DNA of 64,000 nucleotides from Haloarcula sp. CBA1129 (lineage in GTDB: Archaea; Halobacteriota; Halobacteria; Halobacteriales; Haloarculaceae), in assembly GCF_008729015.1 (NCBI RefSeq), contig NZ_RKSM01000003.1, positions 434,001 to 498,000 on the forward strand, in the 5' to 3' direction. Position 1 is the stretch's first letter, and the number at the start of each line of letters is the position of its first letter. The position numbers and the translations under genes are program-made. The notes under the pieces are model-generated. The model saw nothing but the letters and a program-made list of their open reading frames with translations. It was not told the origin of the DNA and ran no database searches. Positions 17,054 to 26,310 of this stretch are shown one piece after another.

Positions 17054-18357
17054 GTACGGGTTCCATTCAGGCGCGGGCTGAGGGCTGGCTTGGCAACAGT
17101 GACGTGCGCCTGCTTATCGCCCTTGCTCTCGCGATTGGGGGCCTGTACGCGCTTTTCAGTGTCGTCCTCGGCTTCCAACTGAACGGTACAGTCAACACCC
17201 TCCGTCGCGTCGCGTTCCTCTCAGTGATTTATGCCATGCTAGCGCTCGCACTAAACCTCCAGTGGGGGTACGCGGGCCTGTTCAATCTTGGCGCGGCCGG
17301 ATTCATGGCAATCGGTGTCTACACCATGGGAATACTGACAGCGCCGGTCACGGCCAGTCCGCCCGGATTCGGGCTGCCACTCCCCGTTGCCATCCTGTGT
17401 GCGATACTCGTGACGGGGATCATCGGCGGCCTCGCCGCGTTGCCAGCGATCCGACTTCGTGCCGATTATCTCGCAATCGTAACCGTTGCGTTCTCCGAAA
17501 TCGTTCGCCTCACGCTCCGTGCACCGGAGTTCGCGAACACTCGTATCGCCGGCGTTGCATTCGGAACTGGTGGTGCGACGGGGCTGTCGCTGCCATCGAA
17601 CCCGATCCGGGCTCTCTTTTACATAAACCCCGCCGCCGCAGCTGCCGAGCCCAACGCCCTCGGTGTGGCGATATTCAGCGCCGTGGAGCCACTGGGCATC
17701 GAGCAGACCGTTGTTATCGGCTGGACGTACGTGGTTGCGTTGTGTCTCTGTCTTGGCCTCTTGTACTGGCTGATGGTTCGCCTCGGTAAGTCACCCTTCG
17801 GACGGGTACTCAAGAGCATTCGAGAGGACCAACAGGTCACGCAGGCGCTGGGGAAAGATACGCGCCTGTTCAAGATAAAGACGTTCGCGCTTGGCTGTGC
17901 GCTTATGGGCCTGATTGCCATCCTCTGGCGTCTCTCTGGGGGCTATGCATCGCCACGGATGTTCAAGCCCATACAGACGTTTTACATTTTCATTGCGCTG
18001 TTTATCGGCGGGACTGGGTCGCCAACGGGGAGCATTGTTGGCGGTGCCTTGTTCGCGAGTCTACTCTTCGAGGGGCCCTCGTTCATCCGTCGCGTCGTGG
18101 CAGAGTACCTCCAGCTCAGTAACGCTCCTGATACGCTTGTCGGTGCCCTTGCCGAGCTAGGGACCCTTGATGTCACACCACTGCTGGCGTATTCCGTGCA
18201 GGACGTGAGTATCTCTGCGCTCCGGCTCATGCTGTTAGGTATCGTTCTGGTGTATCTCATGCAACGGCACCCGGATGGGCTGCTTGGCCATCGAAAAGCA
18301 ATCGCATCAAGCGTTGACCTCTCACAACAGGCGACTCGCGAGGACGACAATGAGTAA
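17050..18357 (+). CDS. livM: Branched-chain amino-acid ABC transporter permease LivM
   Basis: This 435-residue partner permease has LNLQWGYAGLFNLGAAGFMAIG, the LivM counterpart of the LivH signature, then LRADYLAIVTVAFSEIVRL, and GG.GSPTGSIVGGAL near the C-terminus. It starts at the ATG overlapping the livH stop and ends eight bases inside livG, so the genes are translationally linked. A large extracytoplasmic insertion (about residues 160-225) is present. The frame stays open well upstream, but the residues encoded inside livH are shadow sequence. Confidence 0.92.
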   Translation: MSTGSIQARAEGWLGNSDVRLLIALALAIGGLYALFSVVLGFQLNGTVNTLRRVAFLSVIYAMLALALNLQWGYAGLFNLGAAGFMAIGVYTMGILTAPVTASPPGFGLPLPVAILCAILVTGIIGGLAALPAIRLRADYLAIVTVAFSEIVRLTLRAPEFANTRIAGVAFGTGGATGLSLPSNPIRALFYINPAAAAAEPNALGVAIFSAVEPLGIEQTVVIGWTYVVALCLCLGLLYWLMVRLGKSPFGRVLKSIREDQQVTQALGKDTRLFKIKTFALGCALMGLIAILWRLSGGYASPRMFKPIQTFYIFIALFIGGTGSPTGSIVGGALFASLLFEGPSFIRRVVAEYLQLSNAPDTLVGALAELGTLDVTPLLAYSVQDVSISALRLMLLGIVLVYLMQRHPDGLLGHRKAIASSVDLSQQATREDDNE

Positions 18358-19177
18358 GAACGTACAATCAGCACGGAGCGAACAGACGCAGACGGGACAG
18401 CAAGAACAGATACTCAAAGTGGAGAATCTACGAAAGACGTTCGGTGGTATTACCGCTGTCGCTGATGTCTCTTTCCACGTTGAAAAAGGGTCAATTACCG
18501 GTCTGATTGGTCCGAATGGTGCCGGCAAGTCGACGACCTTCGACCTGATTACTGGTGTGCAACGTCCAGACGGGGGCGCAGTCGAATTCAACGACACGGA
18601 GATAACGGGGTATCGGTCAGATCAGGTTGCTAATCAGGGCCTCGTCCGGACCTTCCAGATTGCACGAGAGCTATCAGAGATGACCGTGCTCGAAAACCTG
18701 ATGCTGGCACCACAGAACCAAGCCGGCGAAGCAGTCTGGCGGGCGGTCCTCCCGCGAGCTAGAACGCAGGTCGTCGAACAAGAAAAAGAGCTCCGAGAAC
18801 GGGCCTGGGAGATGCTCGAACTGTTCGAGATCGAGCACGTCGCGCACGAATCTGCCGGCAATCTCTCAGGCGGCCAACGGAAGCTCTTAGAGATGGCACG
18901 CGTGCTTATGACCGATCCCGAGATGGTTCTGCTGGATGAACCGCTTGCGGGAGTCAACCCAACACTCGAAGAGAAACTCATTGACCGGTTGCATACGCTC
19001 AAAGAGCAGGGCTACACCTTCCTCTTTGTCGAACACGACATGGACGTGATTATGAATAACTGCGATACGGTCATCGTTATGCACCAGGGGAGTGTTCTCA
19101 CAGAGGGGCAACCGGACGCAGTGAAAAATAACGAGAAAGTGCTTGACGCCTATCTCGGCGAAGAGGTGAAAATATGA
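18350..19177 (+). CDS. livG: Branched-chain amino-acid ABC transporter ATPase LivG
   Basis: This 275-residue ABC ATPase drives the Liv permeases from the cytosolic face. Walker A is GPNGAGKST at 54-62, a Q-loop region follows, then the signature LSGGQRKLLEMARVLM, Walker B with MVLLDEP, and the switch His in FVEHDMD. The LivG-type helix ..GLVRTFQIARELSEMTVLENLM is present. About 20 polar residues precede the domain and look like a disordered tail. It overlaps both neighbours (eight bases with livM, four with livF). Confidence 0.93.
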   Translation: MSKNVQSARSEQTQTGQQEQILKVENLRKTFGGITAVADVSFHVEKGSITGLIGPNGAGKSTTFDLITGVQRPDGGAVEFNDTEITGYRSDQVANQGLVRTFQIARELSEMTVLENLMLAPQNQAGEAVWRAVLPRARTQVVEQEKELRERAWEMLELFEIEHVAHESAGNLSGGQRKLLEMARVLMTDPEMVLLDEPLAGVNPTLEEKLIDRLHTLKEQGYTFLFVEHDMDVIMNNCDTVIVMHQGSVLTEGQPDAVKNNEKVLDAYLGEEVKI

Positions 19178-19878
19178 GCCTGCTGTCGGTACAACAACTG
19201 GACGCCGGGTACGGTGATCTACAGATTCTCACAGATGTCGACATGGAAGTCGGACAGAGCGAGTATATCACCATCGTCGGCCCGAACGGTGCAGGCAAGT
19301 CCACTGTAATGAAATCAGTGTTCGGACTGACGACGTACATGGGAGGTGAAATCATATTCAACGACAGGGACATCGCCGGCGAACAACCGGAAGATATCAT
19401 CTCGTATGGGCTGAGCTTCGTCCCCCAGAGCAACAACGTGTTTGAGCCGCTGACGGTCACGGAGAACCTCAAGATGGGTGCATACACGCTGGACCAATTC
19501 CCGGAAGAACGGTTACAGGCGGTTTACGACCGGTTCCCGATACTGGAAACACGGTCAGAGCAGAAGGCGGGCACACTTTCAGGCGGGCAACAGCAGATGC
19601 TCGCGATGGGGCGTGCACTCATGCTCGACCCCGACCTGTTACTGCTCGACGAGCCCAGCGCAGGCCTCGCACCGGATCTCGTCGATGAGATGTTTGACCG
19701 CATTGACGAGATTAACGATGCCGGCACTGCCGTGCTCCTCGTCGAACAGAATGCCAAAGAGGCATTGCGACGGTGTGACCGTGGATACGTACTGGTGCAA
19801 GGGCAGAACCGACACGAGGACAGTGGTGAGGCACTGCTCAACGACCAACAAGTTCGCGAAGACTTCCTCGGCGGGTAG
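19174..19878 (+). CDS. livF: Branched-chain amino-acid ABC transporter ATPase LivF
   Basis: This 234-residue second ATPase of the Liv importer forms a heterodimer with LivG. Walker A is GPNGAGKST at 36-44, LSGGQQQMLAMGRALM is the signature, LLLLDEPSAGLAP is Walker B, and VEQNAKEAL carries the switch-region Gln-Asn in place of His, as is normal for LivF. It starts at the ATGA overlap with livG and ends the operon; about 660 bp of non-coding sequence follow before the 2-oxoacid dehydrogenase operon. Confidence 0.93.
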   Translation: MSLLSVQQLDAGYGDLQILTDVDMEVGQSEYITIVGPNGAGKSTVMKSVFGLTTYMGGEIIFNDRDIAGEQPEDIISYGLSFVPQSNNVFEPLTVTENLKMGAYTLDQFPEERLQAVYDRFPILETRSEQKAGTLSGGQQQMLAMGRALMLDPDLLLLDEPSAGLAPDLVDEMFDRIDEINDAGTAVLLVEQNAKEALRRCDRGYVLVQGQNRHEDSGEALLNDQQVREDFLGG

Positions 19879-20355
19879 CTCTTGTAGCCCTGTACTGGCT
19901 TGGTGCCTATGTCTTGCGACGGTCATCGTCTCTGCGTGAGACACTGTAGGGCCGGTGAATTCTTCCTCGTGGCCATAGCCACCGCACAAATCTCAACGCT
20001 ACGGACCCAGTAAACAATCACATATCTGACTATACCTCGGTCTTAGCAGCGGCTCGTAATATCGATCCGCCGATAAGATAGCGTGAGTAGTGGCTGTATT
20101 AATACTATCATATAATATGACAGACAGATATTATGGTCAACTATAATTTAGTTTCAACAATCTCTACACGGCTTCGGACCAGCAACTGTCTCCGCTCACA
20201 TCGGAACCGCTACTGTGGCGTGTGAACGAGTGTCGCGCAAATAATAAGTATCTACCATGTTAGTCTTCACATATGCATCCGGGCTTGAACCCTATTGCCT
20301 GCCCTGCAGGTCAGCTGTCCCGGCAGTTAATGGATTGGGCACTGCCCTCATCCAC
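19879..20355. other. Intergenic region between livF and the OADHC promoter element
   Basis: AT-rich around 20090-20150 (repeated TATA-like runs). No gene was recognised. A 69-codon minus frame ends here at 20311 but its coding value is doubtful because it runs through the repeated element described next. Confidence 0.5.
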
Positions 20356-20442
20356 AGCCACATTTTTTACATTTTCGACATTTAAACTGGCGTAGACTGC
20401 CAGCGCACAGATGACCCCTGTGCCCGGTGGAAAACGCCAGCC
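20356..20442 (-). repeat. Divergent element, copy 1 (upstream of the 2-oxoacid dehydrogenase operon)
   Basis: Read on the minus strand this block contains gcgctggcagtctacgc, gtttaaatgtcg and aatgtaaaaaatg, and aligns with copy 2 (27048-27143) and copy 3 (26661-26755). One minus frame encodes LRQFKCRKCKKCGCG, a Cys-rich ribbon-like run ending in a stop. Its upper edge is 97 bp from the pdhA-like start; in copy 2 the same distance is 98 bp, and the promoter boxes and first codons also resemble each other. Function unknown: a decayed small Cys-rich gene, a short RNA, or a shared regulatory block. Confidence 0.55.
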
Positions 20443-20512
20443 TTGAAAACGCTCGAAGAGCCGTAACCAGCGGCCGTTCGGGTTATCAGGGTCTGTTGAG
20501 GGAGCGTGTATC

Positions 20513-20523
20513 AAATACAAAAA
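20513..20523 (+). promoter_or_regulatory. TATA-like box for the 2-oxoacid dehydrogenase operon
   Basis: AAATACAAAAA lies about 20-26 bp upstream of the ATG at 20539. A matching TACAAAAA occurs 24 bp upstream of the ATG at 27241, suggesting related promoters. Confidence 0.5.
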
Positions 20524-20538
20524 ACATCATCGAAAACA

Positions 20539-21687
20539 ATGAACATGAAAAACGAAGCAGGAAGCAAGGACGTACCAGCGCCCGTCAGAGAAGACTCGGA
20601 TCTGGTCCAGATACTGGATGCTGAAGGCAACGTCTTACCACAGGCGTCTGTCCCGGACATTTCAGATAGGCAGTTACTTGAGCTGTATGAGACCATCAAG
20701 CTCGCTCGACATTTCGACCAGCGGGCTATTAGCTTCCAGCGGCAGGGGCGGCTCGCGACGTACGCACCAATGACTGGGCAAGAGGGGTCACAGGTCGCCA
20801 CGAGTCTGGCACTTGCCGAGCAAGACTGGCTATTCCCGACCTACAGAGAGCACGCGGCGAAATACGCGCACGGGATGGAGTTGGCATCACTGTTCGAGCC
20901 ACTGAGGGGCCATCAGGAGGGATATGCGATCCCTGAAGATGTCAATGTAATGCCTGAGTACATTCCGATTGCAACGCAGGTTCCACAGGCCATGGGAATG
21001 GCGTGGGGACACAAGCTACAGGGAAAGACCGATACGGCCGTCATGTGTCACCTCGGCGATGGGGCGACCTCTGAAGGTGACTTCCACGAGGGGCTAAATT
21101 TCGCAGGCGTATTCGATGTCCCTGCTGTATTCGTCTGCAACAACAACCAATGGGCGATTTCAGTCCCCCGAGAGCGACAAACCGCGAGTGAAACCATCGC
21201 CGAAAAGGCACAGGCGTATGGTCTCGACGGCGTTCGCGTTGACGGGCTGGATCCGCTGGCGGTCTACAAAGTCGCCAGTGAGGCACTGGAGAAAGCCCGG
21301 AACCCCGGCCCCGGAGAGCTTCGCCCAACGCTCATCGAGTCTGTCCAGTATCGCTTCGGTGCCCACACCACTGCAGATGACCCATCCGTTTACAGAGACG
21401 AATCCGAAGAAGAGGTCTGGCGAGACCGCGACCCTGTGGACCGCATTGAAACGTATCTGTACAACGAGGGCATCCTCGATTCCGACCTTGAGAGTGAGAT
21501 CCAAGACAGTGTCGAACAAGAAGTTAGCGAGGCGATAGAAACAGCAGAGCAGACAGCAGCGAGTCCAGATAACATCGTCGAGTATGTGTACGAAGACGTT
21601 CCAGCGCGACTCGAACAACAGCGGGACGAATTGAACCGACTGCGCGAGAAGTATGACGACGGTGCCTTCTCGGAGGTGCTGGAATGA
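20539..21687 (+). CDS. pdhA: 2-oxoacid dehydrogenase E1 component, alpha subunit
   Basis: This 382-residue subunit binds ThDP and decarboxylates a 2-oxoacid, passing the acyl group to the E2 lipoyl arm. The ThDP-Mg motif is GDGATSEGDFHEG (from G173) closing with NNN at 201-203; YREHAAKYAHG and the long YETIKLARHFDQRAISFQRQGR segment match E1-alpha proteins. The ATG at 20539 lies 23 bp after TACAAAAA; an upstream ATG at 20506 would precede that box. The stop overlaps pdhB by four bases. Haloarchaea carry several such complexes, often for branched-chain oxoacids rather than pyruvate, because pyruvate is oxidised by a ferredoxin enzyme. Substrate here is inferred from the adjacent Liv and aminotransferase genes. 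Confidence 0.92.
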   Translation: MNMKNEAGSKDVPAPVREDSDLVQILDAEGNVLPQASVPDISDRQLLELYETIKLARHFDQRAISFQRQGRLATYAPMTGQEGSQVATSLALAEQDWLFPTYREHAAKYAHGMELASLFEPLRGHQEGYAIPEDVNVMPEYIPIATQVPQAMGMAWGHKLQGKTDTAVMCHLGDGATSEGDFHEGLNFAGVFDVPAVFVCNNNQWAISVPRERQTASETIAEKAQAYGLDGVRVDGLDPLAVYKVASEALEKARNPGPGELRPTLIESVQYRFGAHTTADDPSVYRDESEEEVWRDRDPVDRIETYLYNEGILDSDLESEIQDSVEQEVSEAIETAEQTAASPDNIVEYVYEDVPARLEQQRDELNRLREKYDDGAFSEVLE

Positions 21688-22700
21688 GTTCGACAGCCAG
21701 TACGCAGTCGGGGCAAAACGCACAGAGTCTCACCCTCGTGGAGGCGATACAGGACGGATTGTACACAGAGATGTCGCAGGACGATAGCGTCGTCGTTCTG
21801 GGCGAAGACGTCGGGAAGAACGGCGGTGTTTTCAGAGCAACCGACCAGCTATACGAAGAGTTCGGCGAAGACCGTGTCATCGACACTCCACTGGCAGAAG
21901 CCGGAATCGTCGGTGCATCGATTGGGCTCGCTCAGACCGGGATGAAGCCTGTTCCTGAGATGCAGTTCATGGGCTTCATGTATCCTGCCTTCGACCAGAT
22001 CGTCAGTCACGCTGCGCGGCTCCGCAGCCGTAGCCAAGGGCAGTATTCGGTGCCGATGGTGATACGGGCACCATACGGCGGTGGGATCCGGGCCCCAGAG
22101 CATCACTCTGAGTCAAAGGAAGCGTTCTTCGTGCACGAGCCCGGACTCAAAGTAGTCTCACCGAGCACGCCGTACGATGCCAAGGGACTGCTAGCGGCGT
22201 CTATCCATGACCCGGATCCAGTTATCTTCCTAGAGCCGAAGTTAATCTACCGCGCCTTCCGTGACGATGTCCCGACGAAACCGTATGAAGTGTCACTGAG
22301 CGAGGCTGCTGTCCGGCGCGAAGGCAGTGACATTTCAGTCTACACTTGGGGAGCAATGACTCGGCCGGTCCTGATCGCTGCGGAGAATCTGAGCCAGTCA
22401 CATGGCATCGATGTAGAAGTCATCGACCTTCGAACCCTGTCTCCCCTTGATATCGAGACGATTACAGACTCATTCAAAAAGACTGGCAGAGCCGCGATTG
22501 TACACGAAGCACCGAAAACTGGCGGATTAGGGGCGGAAATCGCAACGACGATTCAGGAGGAAGCGCTCGTTCATCAGGAAGCGCCAATTAAACGGATTGC
22601 TGGCTTCGATGCCCCCATGCCACTCCATTCGCTGGAGGATTACTACCTGCCACAGGCAGTCCGTATTCAGGACGGCATCCGCGAAACAGTCGACTTCTAA
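21684..22700 (+). CDS. pdhB: 2-oxoacid dehydrogenase E1 component, beta subunit
   Basis: This 338-residue transketolase-like subunit completes the E1 heterotetramer. Conserved segments are SLTLVEAIQDGLYTEM, VLGEDVGKNGGVFRAT, the DTPLAEAGIVGASIGLA helix with the ThDP-activating Glu, and PYGGGIRAPEHHSES. The C-terminal domain contains VIDLRTLSPLD and the EAPKTGGLGAEIA run. Start is fixed by the ATGA overlap with pdhA; one base separates it from the E2 gene. Confidence 0.93.
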   Translation: MSSTASTQSGQNAQSLTLVEAIQDGLYTEMSQDDSVVVLGEDVGKNGGVFRATDQLYEEFGEDRVIDTPLAEAGIVGASIGLAQTGMKPVPEMQFMGFMYPAFDQIVSHAARLRSRSQGQYSVPMVIRAPYGGGIRAPEHHSESKEAFFVHEPGLKVVSPSTPYDAKGLLAASIHDPDPVIFLEPKLIYRAFRDDVPTKPYEVSLSEAAVRREGSDISVYTWGAMTRPVLIAAENLSQSHGIDVEVIDLRTLSPLDIETITDSFKKTGRAAIVHEAPKTGGLGAEIATTIQEEALVHQEAPIKRIAGFDAPMPLHSLEDYYLPQAVRIQDGIRETVDF

Positions 22701-22701
22701 C

Positions 22702-24231
22702 ATGGTACGTGAATTCGAACTACCCGATGTCGGTGAAGGTGTTGCTGAGGGCGAACTGCTGCGCTGGCGGGTTGCACCGGGCGACTCAGTTTCGGAAGAT
22801 CAGCCAGTAGCCGAAGTCGAGACGGACAAAGCCGTCGTCGACGTCCCGTCTCCTGTAGACGGTGTTGTCGACGAACTTCGTGCCACAGAAGGTGATATCG
22901 TCCCAGTCGGTGACGTTATTATCGTCTTCCGGGTCGAGGGGGAAGACGACCTAGAAGGTACCGAAACAACGCCTACAGACGACGCCACTGCGGATAGTGG
23001 CCACCAAACCGACGACGGAGCTACAGCACAGCCAGCCGAAGACAAGCAGTCAGACCCGGCTGTGACACAGAGCGTCCAGATCGCCGCCGCACCGTCTGTG
23101 CGGCGTCTCGCACGCGAGCTGGGCGTCGATATTTCCAGCATTGCGGACTCGTCTTCGGGACGTATCACGGAAGCAGATGTCCGCGCATACTCGAATACGG
23201 AATCCGCGACTCAACAGCGTTCAAGCCAGCAGACAACTGCTTCGAGTCGACGAAAACAGCAGGCAGATACGGAGGGGTCTGTCAGTCCGACTCAGACGAG
23301 CGAAACGGCCGACCGAGACACGACAGTGGCCGTTCCGAAAACCAGACACATCGCGGCCGAGGAAGGGATTGATCTCGATACTATTCCCACAGATGAGCGA
23401 AAAGACGGAGAACCCTTTGTCACGCTCGAATCGGTCCAAGAATACGCAAAAGCACAACAGCAGGCCCAACGCACAGAACAAGAGGCTCTAGTTGAGAGAG
23501 CAGCAGCTGACGATCCGGCGCGCCCGGAGTCCCGGAAGCCGTACACCGGCATCAGACAGACCATTGGAGCGGCAATGACGTCGTCGAAATACACGGCTCC
23601 GCACGTCACTCATCAGGACGAGGTCGACGTTACTGCTCTGGTCGACGCTCGTTCGGCGCTCAGACAGGAGGCTGAGGAGCACGATATACGACTGACGTAT
23701 ATGCCGTTTGTCATGAAGGCGTGTGCCGCGGCTCTGCAAGAGAACCCACAAGTGAACGCCTCCCTCGACGAAGCAAACGAAGAGATCGTCGAAAAGCAGT
23801 ATTACAATATCGGCGTCGCAACAGCAACTGATGCTGGGCTGTTGGTTCCTGTTGTCGAGGACGTTGATACGAAGGGGCTGCTGGAGGTCGCATCCGAAAC
23901 CAACGAAAAAACGCAGAAGGCGAGAGAACGGAGTCTTTCGCCGGAGGAAATGCGTGGCGGGACATTCACTATCTCGAACATCGGTGGTATCGGTGGGGAG
24001 TACGGGACACCGATCATCAATCAGCCGGAAAGCGCCATTCTGGCACTGGGAGAGATCAAAAAGAAGCCACGGGTCGTGGAAGCTGCTGGTGAAGAGACGA
24101 TAGAACCTCGTCATATAATGACACTATCGCTGTCGTTCGACCATCGAGTGCTTGATGGCGCAGACGCCGCACGGTTCACGAACTCCATACAGAAGTACCT
24201 GCGAAATCCAAACCTGCTACTACTAGAATAA
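22702..24231 (+). CDS. pdhC: 2-oxoacid dehydrogenase E2 (dihydrolipoamide acyltransferase)
   Basis: This 509-residue core protein carries the acyl group. The lipoyl domain (about 1-78) has the lipoate-accepting Lys43 in ETDKAVVDV; an acidic linker follows. A peripheral-subunit-binding domain is at about 131-163 (PSVRRLARELGVDISSI...GRITEADV). A second, less canonical copy lies at about 212-249 (PKTRHIAAEEGIDLDTIP...FVTLESV). The acyltransferase domain ends with the catalytic DHRVLDG near the C-terminus. The start at 22702 is chosen because the lipoyl domain begins there. The stop shares one base with the E3 start (TAATG). Confidence 0.93.
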   Translation: MVREFELPDVGEGVAEGELLRWRVAPGDSVSEDQPVAEVETDKAVVDVPSPVDGVVDELRATEGDIVPVGDVIIVFRVEGEDDLEGTETTPTDDATADSGHQTDDGATAQPAEDKQSDPAVTQSVQIAAAPSVRRLARELGVDISSIADSSSGRITEADVRAYSNTESATQQRSSQQTTASSRRKQQADTEGSVSPTQTSETADRDTTVAVPKTRHIAAEEGIDLDTIPTDERKDGEPFVTLESVQEYAKAQQQAQRTEQEALVERAAADDPARPESRKPYTGIRQTIGAAMTSSKYTAPHVTHQDEVDVTALVDARSALRQEAEEHDIRLTYMPFVMKACAAALQENPQVNASLDEANEEIVEKQYYNIGVATATDAGLLVPVVEDVDTKGLLEVASETNEKTQKARERSLSPEEMRGGTFTISNIGGIGGEYGTPIINQPESAILALGEIKKKPRVVEAAGEETIEPRHIMTLSLSFDHRVLDGADAARFTNSIQKYLRNPNLLLLE

Positions 24232-25664
24232 TGGTTGTCGGAGATGTAACTACGTCGACTGATGTACTGGTTATCGGTGCGGGCCCCGGTGGGTACGTTG
24301 CCGCAATCCGCGCTGCACAGCTTGACCTCGATGTCACGCTCGTTGAAAAGGGAGAGTACGGGGGCGCCTGTCTCAACCGTGGCTGTATTCCCTCCAAAGC
24401 GCTGATAAACGGTTCAGAACTGGCCTCGGAAGCGGGTCAGGCGGAGGAACTGGGGATTTACGCAGACCCAACAGTCGCACTCGACGAGATGATTAGCTGG
24501 AAAGACGGCATTGTCGATCAATTAACGAGCGGTATCGAGCAACTGTGTACGGCAGCCGGCGTGAATCTGATGCAAGGGACTGCCGAATTTGCTGATGAAA
24601 ACAAGATCAGAATCGTCCATCAGGGAGAGGGACAGGGCTCTGAATCGCTGAAATTCGATAACTGCATCATCGCAACGGGGTCCAGACCGATTGAAATTCC
24701 GGAGTTCGACTTCGGTGACGAACGCATTGTCTCGTCAGATGGCGCTCTGAACTTTGAAACGGTACCCGACGAACTCGTGATCGTTGGAGCCGGATACATC
24801 GGCATGGAGCTAGCGACGGTCTATAGCCGGCTTGGGAGCGATGTCTCGGTAATTGAGATGCTAGAGCAGGCGCTTCCCAGCTATCAGGAAGACGTTGCCT
24901 CGATTGTCAGGAAGCGAGCAGAGCGGCTCGGCGTGGATTTCCATTTCGGGTACACTGCGGACAGCTGGGCAGAGTCGGACGGTGAGGCTGTCCTGACTGC
25001 TGTCCCCACAGCGGATGCGGCGCACGATAGCGATATCGAACTCACCGCTGACAAAATACTCGTTGCCGTCGGTAGACGCCCGGTGACTGACACGCTCAGT
25101 CTCGAAGATGCCGGCGTCGAAACCAATGCTCAGGGGGTCATCCCAACGGACAGTAGATGTCGGACGAACAAGGAGCATATTTTCGCGGTCGGTGACGTTG
25201 CGGGTGAACCGATGCTCGCGCACAAGGGATCGAAAGAAGGGGAGGTTGCAGCCGAAGTAATCGCCGGTGAGCCCGCTGCGGTCGATTATCAGGCGCTCCC
25301 GGCAGCTGTGTTCACCGACCCGGAAATCGGAACTGTCGGTCTGACGGAGAACGAAGCAGCAAACGAGGGTATCACACCTCTCACTGGCGAGTTTCAGTTC
25401 CAAGCATCTGGACGAGCACTAACAGCAAACCGGACAGAAGGCTTTGTCCGAATTGTCGCCGCAAAAGAAACCGAACGTGTGATCGGTGCACAGATCGTCG
25501 GTCCGGAGGCCTCCGAGCTGATTGCAGAAATCGCAGCCATGATCGAAATGGGTGCAAAGCTTCAGGACATCGGCTCAACAGTTCACACACATCCAACATT
25601 AAGTGAGGCGATAATGGAGGCCGCACAGAATGCGAGAGGGAAAGCAATACACAGACAAAATTGA
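24231..25664 (+). CDS. lpdA: Dihydrolipoyl dehydrogenase (E3)
   Basis: This 477-residue FAD/NAD flavoenzyme reoxidises dihydrolipoamide and makes NADH. It has FAD-binding GAGPGGYVAA at about 16-25, redox disulfide Cys47/Cys52 in CLNRGCIPSK, the NAD-binding GAGYIGMELA, the second FAD motif FAVGDVAGEPMLAHKG, and the C-terminal catalytic His in HTHPTLSE. It closes the operon. The order E1a-E1b-E2-E3 with overlaps of four, none and one base is a complete complex, not a remnant. Confidence 0.95.
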   Translation: MVVGDVTTSTDVLVIGAGPGGYVAAIRAAQLDLDVTLVEKGEYGGACLNRGCIPSKALINGSELASEAGQAEELGIYADPTVALDEMISWKDGIVDQLTSGIEQLCTAAGVNLMQGTAEFADENKIRIVHQGEGQGSESLKFDNCIIATGSRPIEIPEFDFGDERIVSSDGALNFETVPDELVIVGAGYIGMELATVYSRLGSDVSVIEMLEQALPSYQEDVASIVRKRAERLGVDFHFGYTADSWAESDGEAVLTAVPTADAAHDSDIELTADKILVAVGRRPVTDTLSLEDAGVETNAQGVIPTDSRCRTNKEHIFAVGDVAGEPMLAHKGSKEGEVAAEVIAGEPAAVDYQALPAAVFTDPEIGTVGLTENEAANEGITPLTGEFQFQASGRALTANRTEGFVRIVAAKETERVIGAQIVGPEASELIAEIAAMIEMGAKLQDIGSTVHTHPTLSEAIMEAAQNARGKAIHRQN

Positions 25665-26310
25665 CTGGTCCATATTGACTCCTCAGTCACTCTATTTACG
25701 ACCGGACTTAGGGAATCTCTACCCACTCATAGTCTATCTGAGACTGTTTACTGAACCGAGACAGCAACTCCGGAACAGAAGAATCGTTGAGCGGGCGCTA
25801 CGTTGCTTTGTGGGCTATATAGACCACAGCTAGGTTCCAGCGTAGTGCGCCCGATACAATCTGGATTCAGTCGTTTGCGACTGTTTGGGTTGCGCTACCG
25901 TCCCCGACACTCAGTTTGTTTTCCTCTTCTTCAGGCTTCGGTGCGTCTGTCGGGAGGTTTTCGTACAGAATTCCTTTGCTTGCGTTATAGCATGTCATGC
26001 GATGACATGGCTGATGGAAACATATAAGCCCGTCCCTTATTCTGTACCGTTGAATATTAATAATCTATGACTGTTTATATATTGACCAATATTCCAGAAC
26101 ACAGTAATAGCGTATTTGTTTAGACTCAGTGTGATTGTGAATACACTCGACCTGTTTTTTACACTAAAAATTTTCAGTCTCTCTGTCGTTTGCTGATAAT
26201 TTCTGGCATTTGAATATTCTATAGTGCCGAATGTGATCCGACAATCTTGGATTATCTTCTATATTGTTGCAGAGCTAAGATCGGGTCTAATTCAAATCTA
26301 AACGGGTGTG
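25665..26310. other. 645-bp intergenic region after lpdA
   Basis: The left half is of mixed composition without recognisable coding; the right half (26030-26250) is strongly AT-rich. It contains a perfect inverted repeat at 25991-26009 followed by CATATAAG near 26021, which could be a promoter reading right. The only ORF downstream of it is an 18-codon frame at 26067, too short to credit. Confidence 0.55.
25991..26009. promoter_or_regulatory. Perfect inverted repeat CATGTCAT-3-ATGACATG
   Basis: Eight-base arms flank a three-base centre, about 12 bp upstream of a TATA-like CATATAAG. It has the look of an operator for a dimeric regulator, but no assigned gene starts close downstream on the plus strand. 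Confidence 0.4.

Noticed and set aside
20311-20520. 69-codon minus frame before the OADHC operon as a gene
   Set aside because: It is colinear with the repeated divergent element but reads in a different frame from the Cys-rich fragments of copies 2 and 3, so it is better described as part of the element.
26067-26123. 18-codon ORF downstream of the CATGTCAT inverted repeat
   Set aside because: Too short and without comparative support; kept only as context for the orphan promoter.
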